Assembly: GCF_000002235.5 (NCBI RefSeq)
Contig: NW_022145607.1
Coordinates: 36,431,029 to 36,495,028 of the forward strand
Direction: 5' to 3'
Source of the DNA: Strongylocentrotus purpuratus
Taxonomy: Eukaryota; Echinodermata; Echinoidea; Camarodonta; Strongylocentrotidae
Length of the DNA stretch: 64,000 nucleotides
In this document: piece by piece, positions 47,269 through 59,700 of the stretch
How positions within the stretch are numbered: position 1 is the stretch's first letter
Layout: each line of letters opens with the position of its first letter
Translations under genes and position numbers: made by a program
Notes under the pieces: model-generated
Seen by the model: only the letters and a program-made list of their open reading frames with translations
What the model was told of the DNA's origin: nothing
Databases searched by the model: none

Positions 47269-47520
47269 CGCGGATCCAGAGGGACCAAGCGGGCCTGCCC
47301 CCGCCCCTCCCCCCGGCAAAAAAAGAGCGAGAGAAAGAAGGAAAAGAAGGGAAAGGGAAAGAAAAGAGAAGGGAAGAAAAGAGAGAAAGAAGTAAGGTAG
47401 GGGAGATCAGTTGCAATATTTCTCGCCAACAAGGTGTAGATCGAGGCGGGGGTGGGGTGCACTGGCGTACGGATGGGGATGGGGTGCCACCCCCAATACC
47501 GGGGATTTACAAATGTTGCT
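47269..47520. repeat. CAGGCGCGGATCC-type repeat, ends unclear
   Basis: Begins CAGGCGCGGATCCAGAGG, like the hAT-type MITE at 49187, then a C run and purine-rich text. The right end could not be placed. Confidence 0.4.
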
Positions 47521-47959
47521 GAATTGACATAATTTTCCGAGATTTTTCCTCACTTTTTAGTAAATTATACTTTTTTATGCGTTTCTTTGAAAATGACAAA
47601 TTCCTAAAAATTACCGTCAGGCGAGAAATCTGCTTCATGCCAGGGCCCGCGAAACGGCGGGGTTCGGTGGCCTCGAGCCTCCCCTCCCACTTTTTGTGAA
47701 AAGTATATTAAAGAGAAATAGAAAGAAAGAGAGAAAGAGAGAAAGAATAATGACCTGCCAGTGTCACAAAATAATGAGTTATCAAAATATGCTCATCTGA
47801 CCGTGATTAAATGCCGAAAACCCCTGTGCTTCCGAGGGCTCTGCCCCCTGGATTCCACCTAGGGCCCTGAGGCGGGCCCCTGGATGCTCGTGTGACAATA
47901 ATTTAATGCCTAGAACCCCTGAGGTCCTGTGGGATCCGCCCCTGGACCCCACGCCAATA

Positions 47960-48460
47960 AGGGAAGGGAAAACTGAATTCAGATGAGGATTAAAAGTCGA
48001 GAACGGTACAACGAATCGTCTTCTTTCCCTAATGATTGAATGAAACGTAAAAGCTTCTGCGCTTTGCGCGGGAGGGGGGGGGGGGACTGAATTCAGACGA
48101 GAATTAAAGACCGTCACCACTACTGGGCCAGAAGGGATTAGACCACACAGAGAGCCATCGAGGTCACTGTGACAGGTGGCTATCTCATTAACTCAGCTCT
48201 CATTTAACATAAGAAAAAGAGGATCATGGGAGACCAACAGGCACCGATTGGGGAAGTTTTCTATATAGAGGGAGCAAGTAGCTACAAGTATGGCAGTGTG
48301 CCTTTAAGAGTCGAGAACGGTACAACGAATCGTCTTCTTTCTCTTATGATTTAATGAAACGTAAAAGCTTCCGCGCTCCGCGCAGGAGGGGGGGGGGGGA
48401 ACTGAATTCAGACGAGGATTATTTTCGAGAACGGTACAACGAATCGTCTTCTTTCTCTAA
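47960..48460 (-). repeat. Units of the 40621 MITE, inverted, split by another repeat
   Basis: GTCGAGAACGGTACAACGAA blocks at about 47997, 48308 and 48426, with GCGCTTTGCGCGGGAGG-like text, are inverted copies of the tandem units at 40745-41220. 48125-48297 is a different dispersed repeat inserted among them. Confidence 0.7.
48125..48297 (-). repeat. Dispersed repeat, second copy inverted at 63525-63705
   Basis: GGATTAGACCACACAGAGAG ... CATAAGAAAAAGAGGATCATG ... TATATAGAGGGAGCAAGTAG matches the reverse of 63525-63705 at about 80-85%. Confidence 0.7.
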
Positions 48461-48509
48461 TATTGTTGGTTGTTTGTTCGTTTGTGTGTGTGTGCGGGTG
48501 TGTGTGTGC

Positions 48510-48965
48510 GTTTGTGTTTGAATTTCAATTTAAATTATTGCATGGAGCCATATACACTAATGAGCATCTTCATAGATTTGGTTTTGTTGGTGATAATTTA
48601 TGTTCGTTTTGTAAGCAGGAAATAGAAACATACAAACATTTATTTTTATCTTGCGGGAGCGTTCAAAGTATATGGCAGGCTTTAATACAACTTTTTGAGT
48701 TAGATGAAATTAAAGATTTAGAATGGCGAGATATATTTGTTGGGTTGGTAGGTAATTCATATCGAATAAAAATGTGTAATACTATCATTTTCATGGTGAA
48801 GTATGTTACATTTATGTCAAGATCGGGGGGGGGGGGCGAGTACTAACTTTAGAAAAGATGAAAAAAAGCATTTGTAAGTATAGGGATGAGGAAAAGAAAA
48901 TAGCAATTAAAATGGGAAAGCTGGGATCACATTTCTTAAAGTGGGAGCAACTTAAGGTTAATTAA
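48510..48965 (+). mobile_element. Tx1/L1-type LINE 3' tail (zf-RVT domain)
   Basis: FQFKLLHGAIYTNEHLHRFG, then DNLCSFCKQEIETYKHLFLS and CGSVQSIWQ show the Cys-x2-Cys ... His ... Cys zinc-binding module found at the end of Tx1/L1-like RTs. After a G run at 48825 the other frame continues LEKMKKSICKY and KLGSHFLKWEQLKVN before a stop. 5'-truncated. Confidence 0.75.
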
Positions 48966-49186
48966 GATTTGTTTTCTTCTCCACCGTGAGCCTGTTAAAA
49001 GCGTAACTCTATTTTGCGGCCTGGATAACTTATTTAGTATATTTTTCTTGAGTTGAGAATGTTGGCAGACATCCACTGAGTGAGTAGTGTGTGTGTGGGG
49101 GGGGGGGTGGGTGGGTGGGTGAGTATGTGTGATGGAGGGTGAGTATGTTTGTGTGATGGAGGGGACAGGGAGGGGTCAGGGAGGGG

Positions 49187-49410
49187 CAGTGGCGGATCCA
49201 GGGGGTCCGGGGGGCCCGGGCCCCCCCTGGATCCCCCTGAGAAAAAAAATCATGTAAAATCACGCGATTTTTACCTTTTTGGGGGGTGTGCAAATTTTAA
49301 AAATTTCGAGGACCAAAAAAAAAAAATGTGCTGCTCACTACCCCCCCCCCCCCCCCTACTGAGCGACTTTTCAGCTGGTTGAGTCGTTGCGATTTTTTTG
49401 GGGGGACTCC

Positions 49411-49441
<31 letters not shown>

Positions 49442-49574
49442 GTCTTCCCCCCCCCCCCCCCCCCCCCCCCCCCCCACTGAGCGACTTTTCGGCCGGCGCG
49501 ATTTTCAAATTTTTTCGGGAGCAAAAAAAAAAAAGTTGGGCCCCCTCCCCTAAGAAATCCTGGATCCGCGCCTG
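49187..49574. mobile_element. hAT-type MITE with 8-bp target duplication GGGAGGGG
   Basis: 388 bp with ends CAGTGGCGGATCCAGG and (inverse) CAGGCGCGGATCCAGG, flanked on both sides by GGGAGGGG. Inside are long A and C runs and a repeated CTGAGCGACTTTTC. No coding. Confidence 0.8.
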
Positions 49575-49582
49575 GGGAGGGG

Positions 49583-49837
49583 GCAGGATTGTTCCAGTAA
49601 AATTACCTCCAGATTTATTTAAGTTTTTTTTGTAATATATAAGTGAATAACATTTACAATTGACATATTATGTTTTGGTACTTATACGTTTACTTTGTTG
49701 CTAAGTTATATTATACTGCAAATAAGTTTGTGTTTAATTATGTTTATGTAAAAGCATCAATATTGAACACGTTTATTTTATTCAATGTATGTTATGGTTT
49801 GTATTACTCATTTGGAGAAATAAAAAAAAAAAAATTA

Positions 49838-49868
<31 letters not shown>

Positions 49869-52800
49869 TGTGTGTTTGTGCGTGCGCGGTCGCGCGCGCT
49901 TGTGTAAATTAGTGTGGGCGTGTGCTCGTGCTAGTATGTGATGGCTATCGCCGATCATCCCCCCCCCCCCCCCCCACTCCTCGGTACAGATTTACGCCCC
50001 TGTTGGAGACTTTTCCAAGTGCGCTAAAAGTATGATGATTGGCTTATTAAAACAATAAGGTGCGGTCCGATTGGAGTAACTAAAATAACACTCTTGTTGC
50101 TGGGTGGTTCCACGGATGAAATTAACTAAAAGAATGTTTAGAATGTGCAGCTGTAGATTGTTATTGTTATTGAAGCTGGCTGAACGGAAAGTACTAACGA
50201 AAGGAATGCTCAAAATGCTGAGTATTTACAATGTTGATAAACATTTGTGACCTTAGAAAAGTTCAAGTCACTAAACCATTATAAAAATGCCCCTCCTCCT
50301 TTTTACCTCTGATAATTCTTCCTTCAACAATTTCTCCTCTTTTCCTTTGCAATAATTTCCCATTCTCATAAGAGCCTTTAATAATCTCTCACTATGAACT
50401 GGCCGGCCAAAATGACTTAAAATGATTCAATTCCAGCGAAATTTTCTTGAAACAGTCTACATTTTGTCGCGAAGAAACTGACTTATTCTGATCTTATGGC
50501 ATTTTTTACAGAAGAAAATTTTAATAATGTTCGACTGTTCGTATACTACATGGGCCTATGACGAAGGTCGTGTGCCTTATTTTAGTCTGACAGTTTTATT
50601 ACGGTCATAATTCAAAGCAACGCGACGAGAAACTATTTACTTATTACTATATCTTAATTTTGACTCTCGGTGGAATGCAGTGGTTCAGAAGACCCAACCA
50701 CTGACTAGATTATGTTTTCATACCCGTTGCACTATCTATTGATTTTCCTTTCTCTCTTTCTAACGAATAGTTATACCAAAAACTCAAAATCATCAATATT
50801 AAATGTACTAAGTACTAATAAAAGATATTAATTAAACTTGCTTCCATATTAAGGTTGTTTATAAATATTGTAGTGCATGCATCTATGTGATGTTTCTTTC
50901 AAGGGTCTGGGCAAACAACTATATGCCTCGAAACCGCGAATTCCTCCTAATGGGCAAACAAGGTCACGCGCTGGCTGAGAGGTGAATATTACCAAATTAT
51001 GATTGTTTAATCTTGCTTGAAATATGATTAAAATGGAAAATTTAAGGTGAAAACAAACTTCGAACGAAAGGAATCGACCAAAGTTAAGTCAGTTTTTTTG
51101 CATGGGGAAGATAGTCTCATGTCAAGACGTCGATTACTATGACCTAAGGAAAATGAGTACAACCTTACCAAACATTGTCATTCACTTGCGTTGTACAGAA
51201 TAAAACAAGCCAACCACCTTACAGTAATTATACGAATGCATTCATTTCAAATTTTATAACGTATTTTCAGTCATACACTAATACCATAACATTGGAATAA
51301 TTTCGTTACACTGACTAAGGTTGAAGAAAATTGAAGAAAAAAAAAAGTTTGTAAAGATTATTGTGGTTGGATTGTCATTATGAGGAAATTGATCATCAAA
51401 CTGTTGAGAAAATAATAAGTGTTATCAAAGACTTTATGAACAACAGCGTATATCGCATGCTCATTATTTACAAACCGAAAATAATAAACGAGAAGCTCAA
51501 AAGAAAAGAAAATTTAATAAATGCATAGGGAAATATAGAAAAAGAAGATGAATCAAATGACAAGGCAAACAACAGAAAGAATAGAAAGAGAAAGAAGGGA
51601 GAAAGAAATAAATATATTAGGAAAGAGAGTAGATGAAAGAAGAGAAAACTCAGAAATACATCAGAAAAGACATAAAGAGAAAGAACGGACGAAACAAAGA
51701 AATAATACAATTATGGAAAGAGAGGTAGAGAAATGAGAGAAAAACATTGAAATATATAAGTAAAGAAAGAAACAGAAAAGCAAATATATACAATTATGGA
51801 GAAATAGAAGATGAAGGCCGTAACAAGAAAGAAATCCATTAATGGTAACACAAAAAGTGAAATAACGGGAAAACATTTTGTCGATAATGTTTGCTGAAGT
51901 ACGTCGCTAATGTTTATGTGTAAAATGTGATTATGCAGTGCGTGTGCTTGTAAATTTGAACTTTTCTATCCGTGTCTGACTGACACATCTCATTTCTTAT
52001 CCCCCGTTTATTTTCCAGTATATTTTCTGTCATTCCAAAAAAAATTACACCGGTATAGTGGTGAATTGATTGTGTATGTTTATTTTGGAGATCTAGATAT
52101 AACAATTATATAGAATAGAATATATAATACCTGCCTTCTCGGCCCGATGATACATCTACTAAACTGACACTGAAATGAATACAAAGCAATAAGTTTGTTT
52201 ACCACAATTGAAATGAACTTTCCTATGAAATAATGTTTCAGATATTCCAAGAAAGAAGAACGATCGCACTGATACAATTTCGATAAATATTTACTAAAAA
52301 ATGGAAAATAAATCCAGTATTCAAGTCAAATAAAGACATGATTCCTCCTTTTCCATCCGCTATACTTTGTATAAGTGGGAATGGTCTAATTAAATATGGT
52401 GCCAAAAAATCCATCAAAGAATAACAAGTTACGTTGATTAAATTTCCTCATAACGGTACTTTAAAAAAAAAAAAAAACAATTGAAGAAACAAATTAATCA
52501 CTCCAAATAAAAACCAGGTTCTCCCATCTCCTATTTACTATTTAGGCAACAATTTTTGGAATTTTCGTAATACCAGTTATTCTAAGTGTAAATCAAATTT
52601 GCTATTTATTTCTCAAATTCTGGAATAGGTACAGTTTGTGATTGAAATACATTCAACAATATAAAGGAGAATTGACTTAATTTTTTAGGTCATTCACTCG
52701 GCCCATGAATTTCAAAATTGTTTTGTTTACATTATAGGGTCGTTCAGACTTACATTAAAAAGTGAGATTTAAAAATCGATTTTTGCATCGCGATCCAAAA

Positions 52801-52935
52801 TCTTTTTGTTAGTTTTTTGGACGGATTAATTTCACTAATCTTCGAGATTCGCATCGCTATCCAATTCGCAGTAATTCTTGGGATTTTTCACAATAATCGC
52901 GATAGTTTGCCGGGCGCTTTGTGTGTGATTGGTAT
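49583..52935. other. AT-rich stretch without recognised genes
   Basis: 49610-49835 may be the 3' UTR and poly-A of the Tx1-like LINE at 48510. (GT)n is at 49842-49870 and a C run at 49960. 51480-51850 is A/G-rich. The remainder shows no family I can name. Confidence 0.4.
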
Positions 52936-53151
52936 CAGGCGCGTTGGGGGGGGGGGGGGGGGGGGTAAGGTCGCCTTTTTTAGGTCAGCCATGGAAATAT
53001 TTTTTTAATTTTTTTTTTTTTTTTTTTATTATTAAAAAAACAAAAACAAAAACAAAACAAAGGGGGGGGGGGGGTTTATACACATAAAGATACCAAAGGG
53101 GTGGGGGTTTAACCCCCTAAACCCCCCCCCCCCCCCCCGCGTACGCGCCTG
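52936..53151. mobile_element. CAGGCGCGT-ended element full of homopolymer runs
   Basis: Starts CAGGCGCGTTGGGGG and ends GCGTACGCGCCTG (inverse-matched). Inside are T, A, G and C runs and TTTAACCCCC. The same layout occurs at 1061-1349. Confidence 0.6.
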
Positions 53152-53224
53152 GTACACTGTATATTGATTTGTAAAATAGAACATATCCAAATTTGTTTAA
53201 ATACACAAGGTATTCAAATCGCTT

Positions 53225-53490
53225 TTTTTAACAGCCTATAAAAGTCCAGGACATCCTTGAAACAGTGAAAAGAAGAAAATGGAATTGGCCGTAGGAAGGA
53301 CAATCGCTGGAACTCAGCAATCACTCACTGGACACCATATGAGGGAAAACGAAACAGGGGACGTCAAAGAAAAAGATGGCGAGACGAGCTGCAACAGTAC
53401 TGGTGAGAGACAAATTGGCACCAACAGGCAATGAACAGAGGCATTTGGAAAATGGCCTTCATCCTGCAGTGGATCGAAAATGGCTGAAAA
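53225..53490 (+). mobile_element. RTE-type LINE 3' tail
   Basis: Pieces VKRRKWNW, then NRWNSAITHWTPYEGKRNRG, RQRKRWRDELQQYW and HPAVDRKWLKN, in two frames, give the C-terminal tail seen in RTE-clade LINEs. Only the last 90 or so codons remain. Confidence 0.65.
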
Positions 53491-54107
53491 ATTAAGTAAG
53501 TAAAAGGTAATGGTATAACATTTATGGCAGGACAGATATTTACATGTACATGTCTGGTAAAAGACGGTAACAACAATAAAAGATTGTTCTTTAGATTTTA
53601 TAATACTTTTTGTTCAGTTTGTATTAAATTTCAAATCCACTAGGGATTCCCAAAGAGAAGATAAGAGACAAATGAAATAAAACTAAATAATTTCCTTTTG
53701 TGAATGCATGTATTTTCATTTTGTTGATTATAATACTGTTTTCGTTAAATGAATAAGTTTTGATCTACACAGACGTCAGGTAATTCCATTATCACATTTC
53801 AATGACCAAAGCCATATAAGTCAAAGGACATTTTATCAGTTTTTTTAAATTAATGTCAAATACCCACGAACCCACTATGAAGCCTTGTGGAACACATTAA
53901 TGTCTCATAACATAGAAATAAATACCGGTAAGCTGCATAATACGCTCCATGTGCATGTTCAATTCAATTCATATTTATTTCATTTCCAACAGAAAGATAA
54001 ACAAAGGTATTACATTTTTTCATACATAATTCATTATTTCTTGGTAACTATACAAATACACTTTGCACATAATAAAATTACTACAAGAAATTATGATTTT
54101 CTAAAGA

Positions 54108-54158
54108 AACGGGGGGATCCACCAAAAAGCAGTGCTTGCAGTTTGTGGATCCCCCAGA
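54108..54158. repeat. Short GC hairpin
   Basis: GGGGGATCCACCAAA and the inverse TTTGTGGATCCCCC separated by about 15 bases. Confidence 0.5.
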
Positions 54159-54439
54159 AAAAAAAATATCCTTGTTTCAAATTGTGCCTACGAAGACTTG
54201 GAAAACAGAAAGACAATATTACAAAACAACAAACAGCCACGAAACGACAAGGAGAAGTAAAACCGATAAAAGATGATGGAAAAGGGAAAACGGGTGAAGA
54301 AGGAAGAAGCAGGACAAATCATGACCAAAGAAGAGGTAATTATATTTGTAATTCTGGGAAGGTAAGATCATAAGACCAAATAAATATTAAAATTAATCGA
54401 GCATATGATAAATAAAAATAAAGATGATTACCAACTGTT

Positions 54440-54800
54440 ATCAGATTATTATTGTATGTTACTATAAGATTTGAGCAAAAATATTTTTAGTTTTTTCTTG
54501 AAAGAATTTAGGGATGGACTGATTTTAATACCTTCACTTAAAAAAATTCCAAATTCTAGGACCATCAAAATTCCAAAATGAAGTCACTTAAAAGATAAAG
54601 ATGTACATTGCCAAAAAGAAATTCACCAATTACAAAGTGAGTGCCAACTTTACATTAAATTTTCAGGTTTAACCTTCGATCCTGATCAAGAATGTATTCT
54701 CCGTTTTGAATTTTCACAAAATAAAATTCAATTTTTCATAAATATTCCTGCATAATAACTTCTACTTTTATAATCAATAGTCATTGCATCTTATACATCC
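54440..54800 (-). mobile_element. LINE C-terminal tail (minus strand)
   Basis: SFWNFDGPRIWNFFK, one-base shift, then EGIKISPSLNSFKKKLKIFL is the usual last segment of I/Jockey-group ORF2. A 3' UTR-like AT-rich text continues toward 53950. Confidence 0.6.
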
Positions 54801-55109
54801 TGAAGAAGTACTTATACAGAGCCAGATTAAGACTGATTGTATCTAATCAAATCATAATATATGTGTATATCCCCAGATTCCGAAAAAGATCACAAGCGCA
54901 TCTTATTTCTTTGTTATGGCTTCTTGTAAATCCTGCACAAGAGTGTTTAGCCCTGCCTGTGGCATATTCACTCTGAAACCTCTCATCACTCATCACCACT
55001 TTTTTCTTATATTTATATGGCAGGTTCGCTAGCCGGGGGACTAGGGAGTAGTACTGTAGTGTTCTAATTCAAGTTAACATCAAGATATAGTCGTTGTGTC
55101 TGTTGGTCA

Positions 55110-55610
55110 GATGACATCAAGACTCTCATCAAATGTTGATTGGGACTAAAGTCGATCTCTGGACCTCATCTAGGACTGGTTCAGATGACATCAAGACTTT
55201 CATCTAATGTTGATTGGGACTGTAGTCTCTGGACCTCAATTAGACTAGGACTGGTTCAGATGACATCGAGACTTTCATCTAATGTTGATCGAGACTGTAG
55301 TCTCTAGACCTTTTCTTGTCTTACTGGTCCAAGATGACTAAGAACTTGTGATACGCTTGCTGCAGATTTATCTGTGTATGTTGTTCAGATGACATCAAGA
55401 CTTTCATCTAATGTTGATTGGGACTGTAGTCTCTGGACCTCTTCTTGTCCTACTGGTCCAAGATGTCTAAGAACTGGCGATACGCTAGCTGCAGATATAT
55501 CTGTGTATGTTGTTCAGATGACATCAAGACTTTCATCTAATGTTGATTGGGACTGTAGTCTCTGGACCTCTTCTTGTCCTACAGGTCCAAGATGGCTAAG
55601 AACTTTATGA
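55110..55610 (+). repeat. 129-bp tandem repeat
   Basis: The unit beginning CAGATGACATCAAGACT and containing TAATGTTGATTGGGACT recurs from 55110 on. Two full units (55381, 55510) are 129 bp apart, earlier ones are shorter. 129 is a multiple of three, so a 78-codon repeated frame appears, but no coding is implied. Confidence 0.85.
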
Positions 55611-55625
55611 TAAGCTTGCCTGCAG

Positions 55626-56287
55626 ATACAGAAAATATCAAAAAGAAGGAGGAAAATTCATTATATTCTGTGACTTCACCACATGGGTAGTCATTTTAAA
55701 AAGAAATGTCAGGTTTGAAAGGGGATAGAAAAGAAGAAAGAAAAAAAAAAGAGTGAGAGAGATGTGTTCTTTCAGTTTCATTCTTAGGAAGGCTACTTGA
55801 TATTGTAGGAATAGAGGGAGAGAAAATTAGGAGAGGTGTTCTTTTGAGAGTGGAGTCATGAAAAGGACTGGTGAAACAGCTTATGTATGCAAAGAGAGAT
55901 CTAGGCTCGATGTCTTGAACAGGATGACTGTTTGTCATCAGGAGAATAAAAGCAAGAAATTGAACATAAATGTACCTTTCTTGTATTTGTATTTGCAATA
56001 TTTGTTTGTTATATATTTGTAAAAATGCAAAAGAAAAAGAAAATCAAACAGAAATAAAAAAAATCAAATCAAATCAAATCAAATCAAATGTATCCAAAAT
56101 ACAACACTTTTATTATAGTAAACTAAAAAAGTACAACTGCGATTTGCATATTGTAAAGTTGAAGAAGAAACATCCATGTCATTGTGAAATAAATATCTAG
56201 TGTTCACTGCATGACTGGTTGGTTCATATTGTCCCTGTATCTAAGTTAATTGTGAAGCAAAAAGAGCTGACATTTCAGTAAAACACA
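55626..56287. other. Unannotated spacer
   Basis: A (CAAAT)n run at 56066-56090. Nothing else seen. Confidence 0.4.
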
Positions 56288-56682
56288 TTTAAAGATGAAG
56301 TTGAGTTCTGGTCATGCGATTGCATTGTGAAAGAAACGGTGTGGAATCGACCAGAAAAGGTTGATCATCTAGCATATAAGAATTTGTGTGTATTGCAAGG
56401 TTCTGGAATCATCAAAATGATAAGAAATTTGGCCAAGTCTTGGTAAAGTTACAATCACTGTACACAGAAAGATGTATATGGGACTACAGGAATACGTGGC
56501 GTAAAATTCCTACCCTGGATTTTTACGATGTTATATGACATATTTAGAATATGAAGGCATTTGAAGAGCCATGCTATTCAGGGAACATATCTTATCTGAT
56601 GTTCTTCCACACTTGCATAATAATAATGATAGCGCTCACAAATTATTTTTCACCTCTCCCAGAACTCAACCTTCTCTTTAAC
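56288..56682 (+). mobile_element. MITE overlapping the proposed MMS22L stop codon
   Basis: TIRs TTTAAAGATGAAGTTGAG and (inverse) TTAAAGAGAAGGTTGAG, continuing to TTCTGG on both sides. Body as in 39103-39497. Confidence 0.75.
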
Positions 56683-56728
56683 GTAGTCCATCTTCATATA
56701 TCCAAGCCATTGCGTAAATATGGGCTCC
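56650..56728 (-). CDS. MMS22L: Proposed terminal exon of MMS22L
   Basis: Acceptor GTCCCAG after an 82-nt intron with a poor pyrimidine tract. It adds REPIFTQWLGYMKMDYVKEK and VEFWER, then TGA. The length and LR-x-x-(Y/F) start fit the human tail. The last ten or so codons lie inside the MITE at 56288-56682. A rival acceptor (GAGCAG at about 56767) would give only a few residues before a stop. Confidence 0.45.
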
Positions 56729-59700
56729 CTGGGACTAACTCAGCATGTCTGGGCTCGGTCACCACTGCTCATTTAGAAATACAGAATGTAAGATTACCAA
56801 CTCAGATTACCTAAGCACTGTATCCACTCCAACTGCTCTACGATGCTCACATTCTTCAATTAATCTGGTAGCATCGGGTATAAGTCGAATCACAAGCTTT
56901 GGATGTAAGACAGCGAGAGACTCTAATCTTGCTAATGATGACTTACGATGATGATGGATGTGACGAGACAAGAAGCTTCTTACAACACTTACGAGCTCAA
57001 GTCTGAAAAAAAAAAGTAATAATTTTGTTTAAATTTGCATACTGTTACGAGTGGTTTCCTCTATCCGTTGTCCCTAGGTCCTTTGCTCCACAACAACAGA
57101 ATACACAACACAAAGTGGTTAGATTTCAAGGGCTGATCTTCATTTTGAGCTTTGTTCTTCAACTCCAAAACTAGACTCACTCGTCCTCAGGACGGTTGGT
57201 ACAATGTATCTAGAATCGGCCGATACACCCATCACAATACTTACTCAAACCAGACTCTATTATTACACTGGCTTTACCTGAGGATCACATGTATTGCACC
57301 ATGGCACTAATGTCCTTAACCACTTCACTGCTATTGGCTTAAATCGTGTTCATACACCCTGTGCTACTGCATTTTCGTTCTGTACAAAAACCTGCCCAAA
57401 ACTGTACACTATACACACAAAAAAAGCCAGATTTTTTTTGGAAGAGCGCCACCTACTGTTCAAGACCTGTATAACATCATTGTAGTGCTAATTACACAAT
57501 AGGGCTTGGCATTATGCAGTGCTGCGGTCTTGAAAGTGCAATGCACATGTACGTGGATAGCAGTCAAGTGGTTAAACAGTCACTAATCTACATTTATTGA
57601 TCTCCACCCAGGTGTAGTAGCTTGGTGTGGGTACCTGGTAGGAAATCATTCCTTGAATGCTTTTAGCACCTTAGGGCAGATAGGCCAAAGCCAGGGTACT
57701 AATGCTACTTTGTATGAGCCTTGGATATCCCCAGCATGGGATGGGTAAGTGAGCAATACAAATGTAGCTTTTATTATTATTTAACTACTCCACTGGTGTC
57801 TGTACTCCTTGCATTCAAGGAAGTCCTCACAATCAGGTATTTATGTTGTATACCTTCATGGAGCATGGCAAATTAAGACTATTTTTTAGGCCCAAGGATA
57901 AACATGCCATGCCTGAAACTCACAACCTTCATGTCTCCAGTCAATTGTGCAAACCGCTTGGTGACAGTTGTAACTACAGTACCTTGCGTTTGAAAGAACA
58001 CCTAGAACCAGACTCCTTGTAGTACACACATGTAGAGCAAGGTTTTGTTTTGGTTAAAAAGCCAAATCATAATATTTTCTTCTGTGTCTGCTTTAAATGA
58101 TCTCTTGACCAACTTTCTATCCCATACCATCTTTGCAGACATTCATATTGTATATAAAACCTAACATGTTTTTCATCTTATGATGTTTCTAATTGCAGTT
58201 TTGACTCTGTGTCTGAAAGTCATTAACATACATTCAATTTTTCATTAGCAAATGGTATCACTAGACCATAATATACAGTGCATCCCAGAAAAAACGAAAC
58301 CGAGAATTATCAATGTTCTATCATAACTTAGTCACATTTATAATTGATAAATGACACATATTTGTAAAGCTTAGATCCTCCTCTTTCATTTAAAGCAACT
58401 CATATGATGCATATTTCATGCATGAGTGATTAAAATCAATTTGAAGAGAGGAAACCAAAAAGTCATTTGGCGGAAAGTATCTGAATTTCAAAGAGAAAAT
58501 CACATTTTTTTCTGGGACGTTTTTTCTTGGGACGCACTGTATACTGCAAATCAAATACCATCAACCTAATTATCCGTCTCCTACTTCAGAATTCTGAAAA
58601 TGTTGACTTACTCGAGCTCTTGTGGGGTATCAATCTTGCATGCATTCATCATCTGTGTCAGAATCTGTGACATTTGACCTTTGACCGACGTGGAATCACA
58701 CAGCAGCATGAAATTCAGAACGGCACCAAGCAGAACTACGGTGTCCCTGACGAATAAAAATGAATTGGAAGGTGGTTATCATCTTATGACAGAGCATCAC
58801 ATTCAGTACTTTTAGAAAGTAAAATGCATGAGGTGAGGTACATTTCAATAACATCATTTACACTTTAAAGGTAAAGACCAGTATTGGAAACGCCCCAATT
58901 TCAAAAAATGAAAAGGAAGCTCTCATTACCAATCATGTGAAAGAATATGTTTTGACTAATACATGATGATAAAAAATTTGCCAGGAAACCGCCTACTAAT
59001 TCATATATTTGGTAAATTTGTTTCTCTCATGGTCTGTGAGAGATATAGGGTAGTCCCATATACATCTTTCTGTGTATAGTGCTTGTAACTTTACGAAGAA
59101 TGGGCCAAATTTCTTATCATTTTGATGATTCCAGAACCTTGCAGATGCTAGATGCTAGATGATCAACCTTTTCTGATTGATTCCACAACGTTTCTTTCAC
59201 AATGCAATCGCATGACCATAACTGGTCTTTACCTTTAAAACAAGAAAAAAGAAATCTGAATCTATGTCAATAAATAGCAATGAATATCAATTATTATATC
59301 CCGCATACTAAGAATCTTGCAAACTGATTGGTCTAAACGAGGTCACATGATAAAATATAGATAACTACTATCTACCTGAGATAGTACTTTTGTAAAGTAA
59401 TTTTTTGCTGCTACCCCACTTGCCCACCCTTGCCCATTGCATACGCATAGCAAAGTAGGTTACGCGAAATGTCAAAGTCAATGTCGATGTCAAATGAGCG
59501 CGCATCGACTGCATTACATGTATGCATGTTGCGCTTTGTAAAATCTAGCTGAAGCTAAACTGTCTGCAGAATCAGTTCTTATTATTATGTAAAATTCACT
59601 TTAAATAGACCTTATTGTCGATGTGGGATATAAAACAAATATTAACCTCCTTTACTCGGGCAATGGATACAAATTATCATCGCCTCGGTGATCTCGGGGC

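Larger units (their letters stand above)
57003..58611. other. MMS22L intron with SINE-like repeat and mariner-type MITE
   Basis: Contains the repeats listed at 57600-57780 and 58276-58539. The rest shows nothing recognised. Confidence 0.5.

Noticed and set aside
46160-49524. Frames of poly-Phe/Ser/Pro, Lys/Glu or Gly
   Set aside because: Homopolymer and purine-rich sequence gives long open frames without coding meaning.
53885-54373. 162-codon plus-strand frame
   Set aside because: No family features; it is antisense to the 3' end of a LINE tail and crosses a GC hairpin.
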